Source of the DNA: Dactylosporangium aurantiacum
GTDB taxonomy: Bacteria > Actinomycetota > Actinomycetes > Mycobacteriales > Micromonosporaceae
Length of the DNA: 64,000 nucleotides
NCBI RefSeq assembly: GCF_000716715.1
Contig: NZ_JNYJ01000061.1
Coordinates: 51,613-115,612 of the forward strand
Reading direction: 5' to 3'
The notes under the pieces are model-generated. The model searched no databases. It was not told where the DNA came from and saw nothing but the letters and a program-made list of their open reading frames with translations. A program made the translations under genes and the position numbers. Below, in pieces: positions 44,076 to 51,500 of the stretch (position 1 is its first letter; each line of letters begins with the position of its first letter).

Positions 44076-44518
44076 CGCCTCGTAACGCCACTTCGCACAA
44101 CGCGGCGACGAGCAGACCGACGGCGGGCCCGGCTCAGGTAGGTGTAGCGGTGCCGGGGAGTGTGTGTTCCACCGGGCGGCAAGCCCGCGGTAGACAGCGG
44201 TCGGCTCTGGCAGCGGCAGTACCGTTTCGGTCCGCGGCCGCCATCAGGGCCGAGTTCGCTGCTGACGCTCAGCGTGGCCGGTGTCGAGTGCTCCATCCGT
44301 ACGGCACGGGCGGGGCGCCGTGAGGAGTTGACCGTAGGGGATGCTGCGGTCTTCGATCCCGGTGACGGCGTGCCGGTGTGCGCCCAGGCGGACGTCGATG
44401 GGTGGGTCGGGGACGGGTGTGGTGTCGTCCAGCAGCCGCAGACCGAGTCGTGGTCCGGTGTCGGCTGGTTGCAAGGTAACGCTCCACCGTTTTCGGTGTG
44501 GCGCTGTTCTTCTGTCGA
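44076..44518. other. 443-bp gene-free interval
   Basis: No convincing gene on either strand. A minus-strand frame (44244-44474) reads LLDDTTPVPDPPIDVRLGAHRHAVTG; it looks like a piece of protein but I cannot name it, and nothing starts it properly. Base composition begins to fall here relative to the flanks. Confidence 0.5.
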
Positions 44519-44794
44519 CTACGGCTTAGTTTTCACGCGTCGTCGACAACGGCCGTAATACACGGCATATAGAGAGATTCCCAATATGGCGCCACCAATC
44601 TGCGTCAACAGAGTCAGCAACCCGAGCGAGTGTTCGACAATTAGCGTCATCAACAACGTGCCCGCAAGTGACCCCAGCACCGCCAGGACCATTGGAAGTA
44701 GAAGTGGCATCGCTTGCTGGCCCGGGAAAGCTAGTCGGGCGAGCACAGCCGCAACCAAACCAACGACCACTCCGATTACCATGATTGCGATCAA
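44519..44794 (-). CDS. Small membrane protein, GlsB/YeaQ-like
   Basis: A 91-residue protein with three hydrophobic helices: IMVIGVVVGLVAAVLARLAF, PLLLPMVLAVLGSLAGTLLMTLIV and LLTLLTQIGGAILGISLYAVYY, then a basic tail (GRCRRRVKTK). The size and helix pattern resemble the transglycosylase-associated GlsB/YeaQ/YmgE stress-membrane family, though the Gly-rich signature is weak. Start is TTG at 44794 (GGGAG 11 bp upstream) or ATG at 44782. Codon use is visibly lower in GC than the flanking regions. Together with the gene upstream it may form an operon. Confidence 0.65.
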   Translation of the reverse strand: MIAIMVIGVVVGLVAAVLARLAFPGQQAMPLLLPMVLAVLGSLAGTLLMTLIVEHSLGLLTLLTQIGGAILGISLYAVYYGRCRRRVKTKP

Positions 44795-44822
44795 CGCGGC
44801 TCACACTCCCTTTTCACGGGAT

Positions 44823-45611
44823 CTAGCCCCGCAGCACCGGTACGCCGACGGCAACCATCGCCGACGCCAGGGCGGTTACCGCCCAGTCGAGTCCCTTGCT
44901 GCTCAACGCTTCGACAAGCTTGCGGCCCCAACTACCCGCCACGTCGCCTACGCGCGCCGCGGGCGGGTCGTCCTCAGCTGGCTCGACGAGCGCTGCGTAG
45001 TGGTGCTGGCTGACGGCCAGCAGCAAAACGCCGAGTTTTTCGATGACCTGGTTCGCAGTCTCCTGGGCGCCGTCGACTGGTGCGTTCAGCAAGTGCAACT
45101 CGGCCTCTCCGAGTTGACGCAGCACCGCTTCGAACCGTGCGCGCAGCCGCTTCCGCGCCCACTGGCTACCTGCCAGCCGAGCCTGCAGTGCGGGGCTGAG
45201 GAGACTGCGCTCCAGCGGCGGAATTACTTTGCGTAGGTATCGCAGGCCCTCGTCCGGTGCCGCGGCCCAATCGCGTAGCCGGTCGATCAGCGCAGTGAGG
45301 TAGTACCGGACCGCAGTCTCGGGCCAGAGCCCAGCCACCGTGGTCCGGAACAGGCCTACAGCCAACAGTGGCGCCAGGATGGCCGCACTGTACAGGATCC
45401 AGAAGATGCGGTCGGTGTCCGCATGTACGGCAAGCCAAGCGAGCAAAACTGATAGTCCCAGGACACAGAGAACGCTCTTGGTGAACAACTGGACGGCTAT
45501 ACGGAGCTGGCGCTGTTGCCGTCGTGTGGCTCCCTCGTCGAGGGCCAGGCCCAACTGCTCGGCCCACCGTTGCAGATCGGGCCGGGTGGGGTAAGTGAAC
45601 GTACTCGGCAC
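44823..45611 (-). CDS. Membrane protein with two-helix hairpin, unknown
   Basis: A 262-residue protein: polar N-terminal 50 residues, two hydrophobic helices (SVLCVLGLSVLLAWLAV and FWILYSAAILAPLLAVGLF) and a long charged helical C-terminal part with WARKRLRARFEAVLRQLGEAEL and SSKGLDWAVTALASAMVAVG. GTG at 45611 is the only start available; no ribosome site is seen. Overall G+C is lower than elsewhere in the window. I do not recognise it. Ends 28 bp before the small membrane gene on the same strand. Confidence 0.6.
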   Translation of the reverse strand: MPSTFTYPTRPDLQRWAEQLGLALDEGATRRQQRQLRIAVQLFTKSVLCVLGLSVLLAWLAVHADTDRIFWILYSAAILAPLLAVGLFRTTVAGLWPETAVRYYLTALIDRLRDWAAAPDEGLRYLRKVIPPLERSLLSPALQARLAGSQWARKRLRARFEAVLRQLGEAELHLLNAPVDGAQETANQVIEKLGVLLLAVSQHHYAALVEPAEDDPPAARVGDVAGSWGRKLVEALSSKGLDWAVTALASAMVAVGVPVLRG

Positions 45612-45778
45612 ATGGTCATCGTGGTCGTCGTGTGCACGCTCGTCCGGTCAACTCCGGGACCTCACCTGCTGGAACTCCCCTCGACCGTCATCCGGGTCAG
45701 GTCGAGGCGCGCCTCCGCTAAGTCACGTCAATCCGACCTCATCTTTTCTCCGTCGCGAGAAGGGTTGAAGGTGCCTCG

Positions 45779-45847
45779 TCACCCGACGTCGATCACGATT
45801 TTGCCGGTACCGGTGCCGCTCTCCACGATGGCATGGGCTGCCGTGGT
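45779..45847 (-). pseudogene. C-terminal remnant of a quinone oxidoreductase/alcohol dehydrogenase
   Basis: In one minus-strand frame the sequence reads AAHAIVESGTGTGKIVIDVG then stop. This matches the last 20 residues of zinc-type/NADPH:quinone oxidoreductases (AHR-ESG-GKIVL-V). The rest of the gene cannot be found upstream, so only a fragment remains. Confidence 0.55.
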
Positions 45848-46054
45848 CGACCATGACGAGCTCGATCTCGGTCGGGTAGTCCACGTCCAGGGCCTGCTTC
45901 CAGTCGCAAGCCTGAACGGGAGGCCGAGGAACCTCACCACTGTCCGGGGTGTCCTGCACCTCTATCAGCGGCCGGAGCAACCGCCGCCGGAGGCGCCCGC
46001 CCCGAGGACCGGGACGGGCGTCTCACGCTGCTGTCGACAGGGACGTACTACGTG

Positions 46055-46167
46055 TCAGTTGGTTCGCGCAGCCTTCTCGATCAGCGCGGTGACCGCGTCC
46101 GGGCCTCGAGCATGGAGAGGTGGTCGGCGTTGCTCTCGACGATGACGCCGTGGGCGCGCTTGGCCAT
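46055..46167 (-). pseudogene. C-terminal remnant of an alpha/beta hydrolase, frameshifted
   Basis: One frame gives MAKRAHGVIVESNADHLSML; a second frame immediately continues PDAVTALIEKAARTN and stop. Joined, these form the usual C-terminus of small alpha/beta hydrolases (haloperoxidase-like: catalytic His region then HPDAVTxLIexAA). A frame break between them and no N-terminal part show decay. Confidence 0.6.
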
Positions 46168-46456
46168 CGCGACCCTTCTACAACGACCATCGACCGCATC
46201 AGAGCCTCGAGTGCAAACACGCCGCCTGAACTGCCCGGACGGGGTTTTCGGCAAGCACAGGGCGGCGGAGCCCCGGCGCTGGAGACACTCGAGATCGCCC
46301 CGGACCGCCCAAGTCGCTGCGACCGGTCCAGCACCCCGTCCGGCCCTCTGAACGTCGCGCCGGCATGACGCGAGCGGCCCCGCTACGGGGTTGAGGGGGT
46401 GTGGGTGGAGCGAAGCTCCCCCACTGGGGAGCGCGGCGCCAGCCGTGCGCGGGGGA

Positions 46457-46519
46457 TACGAGATCGACAACGGCAAGCGGCCCCCGCCGCGAAGCAGGGG
46501 CCGCCGATTCGATCTCGTA
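46457..46519 (-). terminator. Long stem-loop directly after tRNA-Lys
   Basis: Outer arms TACGAGATCGA (46457-46467) and TCGATCTCGTA (46509-46519) pair perfectly; inside them GCGGCCCC (46477-46484) pairs with GGGGCCGC (46497-46504). On the minus strand it follows the tRNA 3' end and probably ends its transcript; the arm's last bases are the tRNA's own 3' terminus. Confidence 0.6.
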
Positions 46520-46590
46520 CGCCGCGTAGGACTTGAACCTACAACCCGCAGATTAAGAGTCTGCTGCTCTGCCAGTTGAGCTAGCGGCGC
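46518..46590 (-). tRNA. tRNA-Lys (anticodon CUU)
   Basis: 73 nt on the minus strand: acceptor GCGCCGC pairs with GCGGCGT (one G-U), D-arm GCTCAACTGGCAGAGC, anticodon stem GCAGA/TCTGC with loop CTCTTAA (anticodon CTT), T-arm GTAGGTTCAAGTCCTAC. CCA is not encoded. Followed by a strong hairpin. Confidence 0.96.
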
Positions 46591-46669
46591 CTGGCTGAAC
46601 GGAGGAAACTCTAGCACGCCCCACTGGTGCCCCAAAAACGAGATACCCCCGTCCGGCCTGTGCGGTGCG

Positions 46670-46807
46670 TTACTCCTCGTCGTCCTCCCAGAAGAAGTCC
46701 GTCGGTGTGGGCTGCTCCGGCTCCTGCTCCATCAACTCCGCGTCGGGGCCGATCAGGTCCTCGAGCTCGTCGTCCGGCTGCTCCCAGGTCACCGGCATCT
46801 CGGTCAT
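46670..46807 (-). CDS. Small acidic protein (45 residues)
   Basis: MTEMPVTWEQPDDELEDLIG then a Glu/Asp/Pro-rich end (PTPTDFFWEDDEE). A good ribosome site (AGGGGG) and a TAA stop make it likely to be real. Charge is strongly negative, with no Cys and no membrane segment. It might be a small regulator or, less likely, a modified-peptide precursor; no modifying enzyme adjoins. It sits between tRNA-Lys and the LacI gene. Confidence 0.5.
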   Translation of the reverse strand: MTEMPVTWEQPDDELEDLIGPDAELMEQEPEQPTPTDFFWEDDEE

Positions 46808-46856
46808 GGCACTAACCCCCTGAAGTGCTACCGAAGGGAATCCAACGGGCGGCGAG

Positions 46857-47885
46857 CTACCCGGTGCTGGCGGTCCTAACCGCGACGGGCCAGGTCGAGG
46901 CGCGCAGGACCAGGGTGGTCGGCATGAGGAGCTCTTCGGGGGTCCAGTCACTGACGGTCATGGCGCGGCGGAGCATGCCGGCGGCGAGGACGCCCTGCTC
47001 GAAGACGCGCTGGCGGACGGTGGTGAGGTCGAGCAGGGCGCTGAGCTCGTGGTCGTCGAAGCCGATGACGGAGACGTGCCGGCCGGTGCGGCGCAGGGCG
47101 GACAGGGCGCCGAAGGCGAGCTCGTCGGACTCGGCGAAGACGGCGGTGGGCGGGTCGGGCAGGGCGAGGAGGCGGCGCATGGCCTGCTCGCCGCCGTCGA
47201 GGCCGTGCGGGACGGACATGACCAGCTCGTCGCAGACGGGCAGGCCGGCGGCGGTGAGGGTGTCGATGTACGCGCGGCGGCGGGCGTGCGCGACGGGCAG
47301 GAACATCGCCTGGTCGGCGTACGTGGAGATCATGCCGATCCGCCGGTGGCCGAGGCTCAGCAGGTGCTGGATGGCGGAGGTGGCGGCGGCCACGTCGTCG
47401 ATGCGGACGCAGCCGGCGCCGGGCACGTCGTGGCCGACGGCGACGATGGGGACGCCGAGGCTGCGCAGGTCGGCGATCTCGGGGTCGGTGAACTGCATGG
47501 CGACGACGAGGACGGCGTCGACGCGGCGGCGCAGCGGCAGCTGACCGAAGAAGCGCTGGCGGGCGGCGCCGTCGCCGAGGTTGTACAGCAGCAGGTCCAG
47601 GTCGTGCTCGCGCAGGACGGACTCGGCGCCGGCGACGATCTGGCCGAAGAACCAGCGGGCGGCGTACGGGACGATCACCCCGACGGTGTGGGTGCGGCCG
47701 CTGGCGAGCCGGGAGGCGATCGGCGACACGACGTACGACAGCGCCGCCGCGGCCTGCAGCACGCGGTCGCGCGTCTCGTCGGAGACGTTGGGCAGCCCTC
47801 GGAGGGTGCGTGACACGGTGGCGGAGGAGACCCCGGCCAGCCGGGCCACGTCCTCCATGCTCACGGGCACGGGAACGTCGGCCAC
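46857..47885 (-). CDS. LacI-family repressor of the alpha-glucoside operon
   Basis: A 342-residue LacI/GalR regulator: helix-turn-helix SMEDVARLAGVSSATVSRTLRG, hinge AAAALSYVVSPIASRLASGRT, then a periplasmic-binding-like ligand domain with VGVIVPYAARWFFGQIVAGAE, AVGHDVPGAGCVRIDD, FAESDELAFGALSAL and VIGFDDHELSALLDLTTVRQ. Divergent from the binding-protein gene at 48072; it very likely represses that operon until an alpha-glucoside is bound. GTG at 47885 is used; a later start near 47859 gives MEDVARL. Strictly a homology inference for the ligand. Confidence 0.92.
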   Translation of the reverse strand: MADVPVPVSMEDVARLAGVSSATVSRTLRGLPNVSDETRDRVLQAAAALSYVVSPIASRLASGRTHTVGVIVPYAARWFFGQIVAGAESVLREHDLDLLLYNLGDGAARQRFFGQLPLRRRVDAVLVVAMQFTDPEIADLRSLGVPIVAVGHDVPGAGCVRIDDVAAATSAIQHLLSLGHRRIGMISTYADQAMFLPVAHARRRAYIDTLTAAGLPVCDELVMSVPHGLDGGEQAMRRLLALPDPPTAVFAESDELAFGALSALRRTGRHVSVIGFDDHELSALLDLTTVRQRVFEQGVLAAGMLRRAMTVSDWTPEELLMPTTLVLRASTWPVAVRTASTG

Positions 47886-47895
47886 ACGGGGAGGC

Positions 47896-47938
47896 TAGCA
47901 ACACTCGGCGCCACAGCAATATGTCCGCCGTGTTGCTA
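47896..47938. promoter_or_regulatory. Inverted repeat TAGCAACAC...GTGTTGCTA
   Basis: Nine-bp perfect arms (47896-47904; 47930-47938) separated by 25 bp between the lacI-type gene and the sugar operon. Candidate second operator or loop site. Confidence 0.4.
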
Positions 47939-47983
47939 ACTCGTTATCGATCAATCCTGCCGAAGGGCTCGACAAACCGACCT

Positions 47984-47997
47984 TGCAAACGCTTACA
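47984..47997 (+). promoter_or_regulatory. cre-like LacI-family operator TGCAAACGCTTACA
   Basis: Matches the consensus TGNAANCGNTTNCA of LacI/CcpA-type operators at every fixed position, 75 bp before the binding-protein ATG and 99 bp from the repressor start. Confidence 0.6.
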
Positions 47998-48071
47998 TCC
48001 GAGGGACACAGCACACCGGTACGTGGGCGGAGCTGTTCGCCCGGACCGGGTCTAGCCAAAGGAGGCTAACC

Positions 48072-49412
48072 ATGGCTGTCCTTTCGAGGCGGCGTCGGGC
48101 GTTCGCGCTCGCCGGTGTGGCCGCGCTGGCACTCGTCGCCGCCGCTTGCGGTGACAGTGACAGCGACACCGGCTCATCAGCCGCCGACAAGCCTGAGTGC
48201 GCGCCGTACGCGCAATACAAGGTCGACAAGAAGAAGACCGTCTCGATCTACGCGACCATCCGTGACGCCGAGGCCGACAAGCTGACCGCGTCCTGGAAGC
48301 AGTTCGAGGAGTGCACCAACATCAAGATCGACTACGAGGGGTCCGGCGAGTTCGAGACCCAGGTCAAGGTGCGCGCCGACGGAGGTCAGCCGCCGGACAT
48401 CGCGGTCTTCCCGCAGCCCGGCCTGCTCGCCTCGTTCGCGACGAAGGGCCAGCTCAAGGAGCTGCCCGCGTCGGTGAAGGCGAACCTCGACAAGAACTGG
48501 TCGAAGGACTGGGCCAAGTACGCCACCGTCAACGGCAAGGTGTACGGCGTCCCGATGGGTGCCAACGTCAAGTCGCTGGTGTGGTACTCGCCGCAGCTGT
48601 TCAAGGAGAAGAACTACAAGGTCCCCACCACGTGGGACGAGATGATCAAGCTCTCCGACGACATCGCGGCGACCGGCATCAAGGCGTGGTGCGCGGGCAT
48701 CGAGTCCGGTGACGCGACCGGCTGGCCGGCCACCGACTGGATCGAGGACATCGTCCTGCGTGACCAGGGCCCCGACGTCTACGACCAGTGGGTCAACCAC
48801 TCGATCCCGTTCAACGACCCCCGCATCGTGTCGGCTGCCGAGCGGACCGCCTCGATCCTGAAGAACCCGAAGTACGTCGGTAACCCGAAGACCATCGTGA
48901 CCACCTCCTTCCAGGAGGGTGGCCTGCCGGTCAAGGACAAGAAGTGCGGTCTGCACCGCCAGGCCAACTTCTACTCCAACCAGTGGGCGAAGGGCACGAA
49001 CGTGGCCGAGGACGGCGACGTGTTCGCGTTCTACTTCCCGGCCGTCGACCCCGCCAAGGGCAAGCCGGTCCTGGTCGGTGGCGAGTTCGTCTCCGCGTTC
49101 TCGGACCGTGACGAGGTCGTCAAGGTGCAGACCTACCTCGCCTCCGGCGAGTGGGCCAACAGCAAGGCGAAGCTCGGCGACTGGATCTCGGCCAACAAGA
49201 GCCTGGACGTCAACCTGGTCACCGGCTCGATCGACAAGCTCTCGGTGAAGATCCTGCAGGACCCGGCCACCGTGGCCCGGTTCGACGGCTCGGACCTGAT
49301 GCCCGCCGCGGTCGGCTCCAAGTCCTTCTGGACCGGTATGACCGACTGGATCAACGGCACCAAGGACACGAAGGCGACGCTGGACTACATCGAAAGCACC
49401 TGGCCCAAGTAA
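48072..49412 (+). CDS. aglE: Alpha-glucoside ABC transporter, substrate-binding lipoprotein
   Basis: A 446-residue solute-binding protein. Signal peptide ending LVAAACGDS, lipobox Cys about residue 27; mature part with YAQYKVDKKKTVSIYATIRD, TNIKIDYEGSGEFETQVKVRADGG, PPDIAVFPQPGLLASFATKG, and ITQ-like FWTGMTDWINGTKDTKATLDYIESTWPK. This matches the AglE family binding alpha-glucosides such as maltose, sucrose and trehalose. RBS AAAGGAGG. First gene of the operon, followed by a hairpin then the two permeases. Confidence 0.94.
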   Translation: MAVLSRRRRAFALAGVAALALVAAACGDSDSDTGSSAADKPECAPYAQYKVDKKKTVSIYATIRDAEADKLTASWKQFEECTNIKIDYEGSGEFETQVKVRADGGQPPDIAVFPQPGLLASFATKGQLKELPASVKANLDKNWSKDWAKYATVNGKVYGVPMGANVKSLVWYSPQLFKEKNYKVPTTWDEMIKLSDDIAATGIKAWCAGIESGDATGWPATDWIEDIVLRDQGPDVYDQWVNHSIPFNDPRIVSAAERTASILKNPKYVGNPKTIVTTSFQEGGLPVKDKKCGLHRQANFYSNQWAKGTNVAEDGDVFAFYFPAVDPAKGKPVLVGGEFVSAFSDRDEVVKVQTYLASGEWANSKAKLGDWISANKSLDVNLVTGSIDKLSVKILQDPATVARFDGSDLMPAAVGSKSFWTGMTDWINGTKDTKATLDYIESTWPK

Positions 49413-49424
49413 GTGAGCTGAGGC

Positions 49425-49474
49425 CCGGCTCCGGTGCGGCGGTGCGCGCGAGCGCACCGCGGTGCCGGAGCCGG
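49425..49474 (+). terminator. Intercistronic hairpin between binding protein and permeases
   Basis: Outer arms CCGGCTCCGG (49425) and CCGGAGCCGG (49465) and inner arms GCGGTGCGC (49439) and GCGCACCGC (49452) with tetraloop GCGA give an almost continuous 19-bp stem broken only by a 4x4 internal loop. It should stabilise the upstream message or end part of the transcripts, favouring the binding protein. Confidence 0.65.
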
Positions 49475-49494
49475 CCGGTCGGAGGACACCCCCC

Positions 49495-50493
49495 ATGGAA
49501 TACGACTTCTCCGAAGACGTCGACAAGATCTGGCCGGCACTGCTCTTCATGGGCGGCTTCGTCGCCGCGGTCGGTGGGCTCCTGTTCGTGCTCGACATCC
49601 TGCCCAGATGGGGGAAGGGCAAAGAGCGCCTGCAGATGTTCGGCTTTCTCGGCCCCGCGCTCCTCCTGCTCGGCGTCGGGCTGGTCTACCCGCTGATCCG
49701 CACGGTCACCCTGTCGTTCTACAACAACTCCCGCGGCTCGTTCGTCGGGCTGGACAACTACAGCTGGATCGTCACCAACGACGACACGCTGATCATGCTG
49801 CGCAACACCCTCTTCTGGGTGGTGTGCGTGCCGCTGCTGGCCACCGCGTTCGGCCTGATCTACGCGGTGCTGGTCGACAAGGCCCGTGGTGAGGGCATCG
49901 CCAAGTCGCTGATCTTCATGCCGATGGCGATCTCGCTCGTCGGCGCCACGATCATCTGGAAGTTCGTCTACGCGTACCGCGAGGCGGACCAGGAGCAGAT
50001 CGGTCTGCTGAACCAGATCCTCGTGTGGTTCGGCATGGAGCCCCAGCAGTTCCTCACCAGCTCGCCGAGCAACACCTTCTACATGATCGTCATGATGATC
50101 TGGATCCAGGCCGGCTTCGCGATGGTCATCCTGTCCGCCGCGATCAAGGCGATCCCGGCCGAGATCGTCGAGGCGGCGCGGCTGGACGGGGCCAACCCGT
50201 GGCAGATGTTCTGGAAGGTCACGATGCCGAGCATCCGGCCGGCGGTCGTGGTGGTCACCATCACCATCACCATCGCCACGCTGAAGGTCTTCGACATCGT
50301 CCGGACGTCGACCAACGGCAACTTCAAGAGCAGCGTGCTCGCCTTCGAGATGTACAACCAGGCCTTCCGGCTGAGTGACGACCCCAGCGGTGAGGGGCGC
50401 GGTGCCGCGCTCGCCGTCGTGCTGTTCCTGCTCGTCGTGCCGGTCGTCGCCTACCAGGTCCGGCAGCTGCGGAAGCGAGCGGAGATCCGATGA
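49495..50493 (+). CDS. aglF: Alpha-glucoside ABC permease, MalF-type
   Basis: A 332-residue inner-membrane permease. About six to eight transmembrane segments including an extra N-terminal helix (PALLFMGGFVAAVGGLLFVLDIL), then the permease domain with ALLLLGVGLVYPLIRTVTLSFY and the cytoplasmic EAA loop EIVEAARLDGANPWQMFWKVTMP. Matches AglF. Ribosome site GGAGG at 49481. Stop overlaps the start of aglG (ATGA). Needs the shared multiple-sugar ATPase (MsiK type), not encoded here. Confidence 0.94.
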   Translation: MEYDFSEDVDKIWPALLFMGGFVAAVGGLLFVLDILPRWGKGKERLQMFGFLGPALLLLGVGLVYPLIRTVTLSFYNNSRGSFVGLDNYSWIVTNDDTLIMLRNTLFWVVCVPLLATAFGLIYAVLVDKARGEGIAKSLIFMPMAISLVGATIIWKFVYAYREADQEQIGLLNQILVWFGMEPQQFLTSSPSNTFYMIVMMIWIQAGFAMVILSAAIKAIPAEIVEAARLDGANPWQMFWKVTMPSIRPAVVVVTITITIATLKVFDIVRTSTNGNFKSSVLAFEMYNQAFRLSDDPSGEGRGAALAVVLFLLVVPVVAYQVRQLRKRAEIR

Positions 50494-51500
50494 GCGACGT
50501 TTCCCTCGACAAGAACGAGGACAAGAACGAGGACACGAGCCCGGGCGCGAACACCGTCACGAGGCTGGAGAAGACCGAGGTCCCGAAGGAGACCAGCCCG
50601 CTGTACAAGGGCGCGGGCCGGGGCGAGCCGGACACGATGGCCGCCCGGGTCCGGCGGAAGCTGAGCTCCCGCGTGGCCAGCGTCGTGGCGATCATCATCG
50701 CGATCGTCTGGACGATCCCGACCTTCGGCCTGTTCGTCTCGTCGCTGCGGCCCGAGAACGACATCAAGACCACGGGCTGGTGGAAGTTCTTCACCAACCC
50801 CAGCCTGACCCTGGACAACTACAACGAGGTCGTCTTCGGCACCTCGGCGTCGTCCGGCCGGCTGGCCAGCTACTTCATCAACTCGCTGACCATCACCGTG
50901 CCGGCCGTGCTGTTCTCGGTCAGTCTGGCCGCCATGGCCGCGTACGCGCTGTCCTGGCTGAACTTCCGCGGCCGGGACTGGATCTTCATCGGCGTGTTCA
51001 CGCTGCAGATCGTGCCGCTGCAGATGGCGCTCATCCCGCTGCTGCAGATCCTGGGCGACTACACCAGCTGGGGCGGCGGCTTCTTCGCCGTGTGGTTCGC
51101 GCACACCTGCTTCGGTCTGCCGCTCGGCGTGTTCCTGCTGCACAACTTCATGTCCGAGCTGCCGAAGGACCTGTTCGAGGCGGCCCGGGTCGACGGCGCG
51201 GGCCCGGCGATGACGTTCCGGCGCATCGTGCTGCCGCTCATCACGCCGGCGCTGGCCTCCCTCACGATCTTCCAGTTCCTGTGGATCTGGAATGATCTTC
51301 TGGTGGCCCTGGTGTTCACCTCCGGCCCGGAGACCCGCCCGCTGACGGTGCGGCTCGCCGAGCTGGCCGGCACCCGGGGCAACGACTGGCAGCGGTTGAC
51401 CTCCGGGGCGTTCGTCTCGATGGTCATCCCGATCATCGTGTTCCTGTCACTGCAACGCTATTTCGTTCGCGGCCTGCTGGCCGGTGGAGTCAAGGGGTGA
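50490..51500 (+). CDS. aglG: Alpha-glucoside ABC permease, MalG-type
   Basis: A 336-residue permease with a charged N-terminal tail of about 65 residues (MSDVSLDKNEDKNEDT) unusual for the family, then six helices: VVAIIIAIVWTIPTFGLFVSSL, SLTITVPAVLFSVSLAAMAA, IFIGVFTLQIVPLQMALIPLL and others, and the EAA loop DLFEAARVDGAGPAMTFRRI. Second half of the heterodimeric channel with aglF. The stop overlaps the GTG of the glucosidase gene, so translation is coupled. Confidence 0.94.
   Translation: MSDVSLDKNEDKNEDTSPGANTVTRLEKTEVPKETSPLYKGAGRGEPDTMAARVRRKLSSRVASVVAIIIAIVWTIPTFGLFVSSLRPENDIKTTGWWKFFTNPSLTLDNYNEVVFGTSASSGRLASYFINSLTITVPAVLFSVSLAAMAAYALSWLNFRGRDWIFIGVFTLQIVPLQMALIPLLQILGDYTSWGGGFFAVWFAHTCFGLPLGVFLLHNFMSELPKDLFEAARVDGAGPAMTFRRIVLPLITPALASLTIFQFLWIWNDLLVALVFTSGPETRPLTVRLAELAGTRGNDWQRLTSGAFVSMVIPIIVFLSLQRYFVRGLLAGGVKG

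Larger units (their letters stand above)
45612..46517. other. About 900-bp degraded interval with gene remnants
   Basis: No intact gene. The zone contains at least two truncated minus-strand fragments (45779-45847; 46055-46167) in separate frames, plus the tRNA-Lys hairpin. Composition is below that of the window. Open frames here give no coherent family hits. Confidence 0.6.

Noticed and set aside
44244..44474. Transposase remnant
   Set aside because: The frame has protein-like stretches, but I could not match any transposase motif such as DDE, nor inverted ends.
46670..46807. Lanthipeptide or lasso precursor
   Set aside because: No Cys, no leader motif, and no modification, protease or transporter gene in the window.
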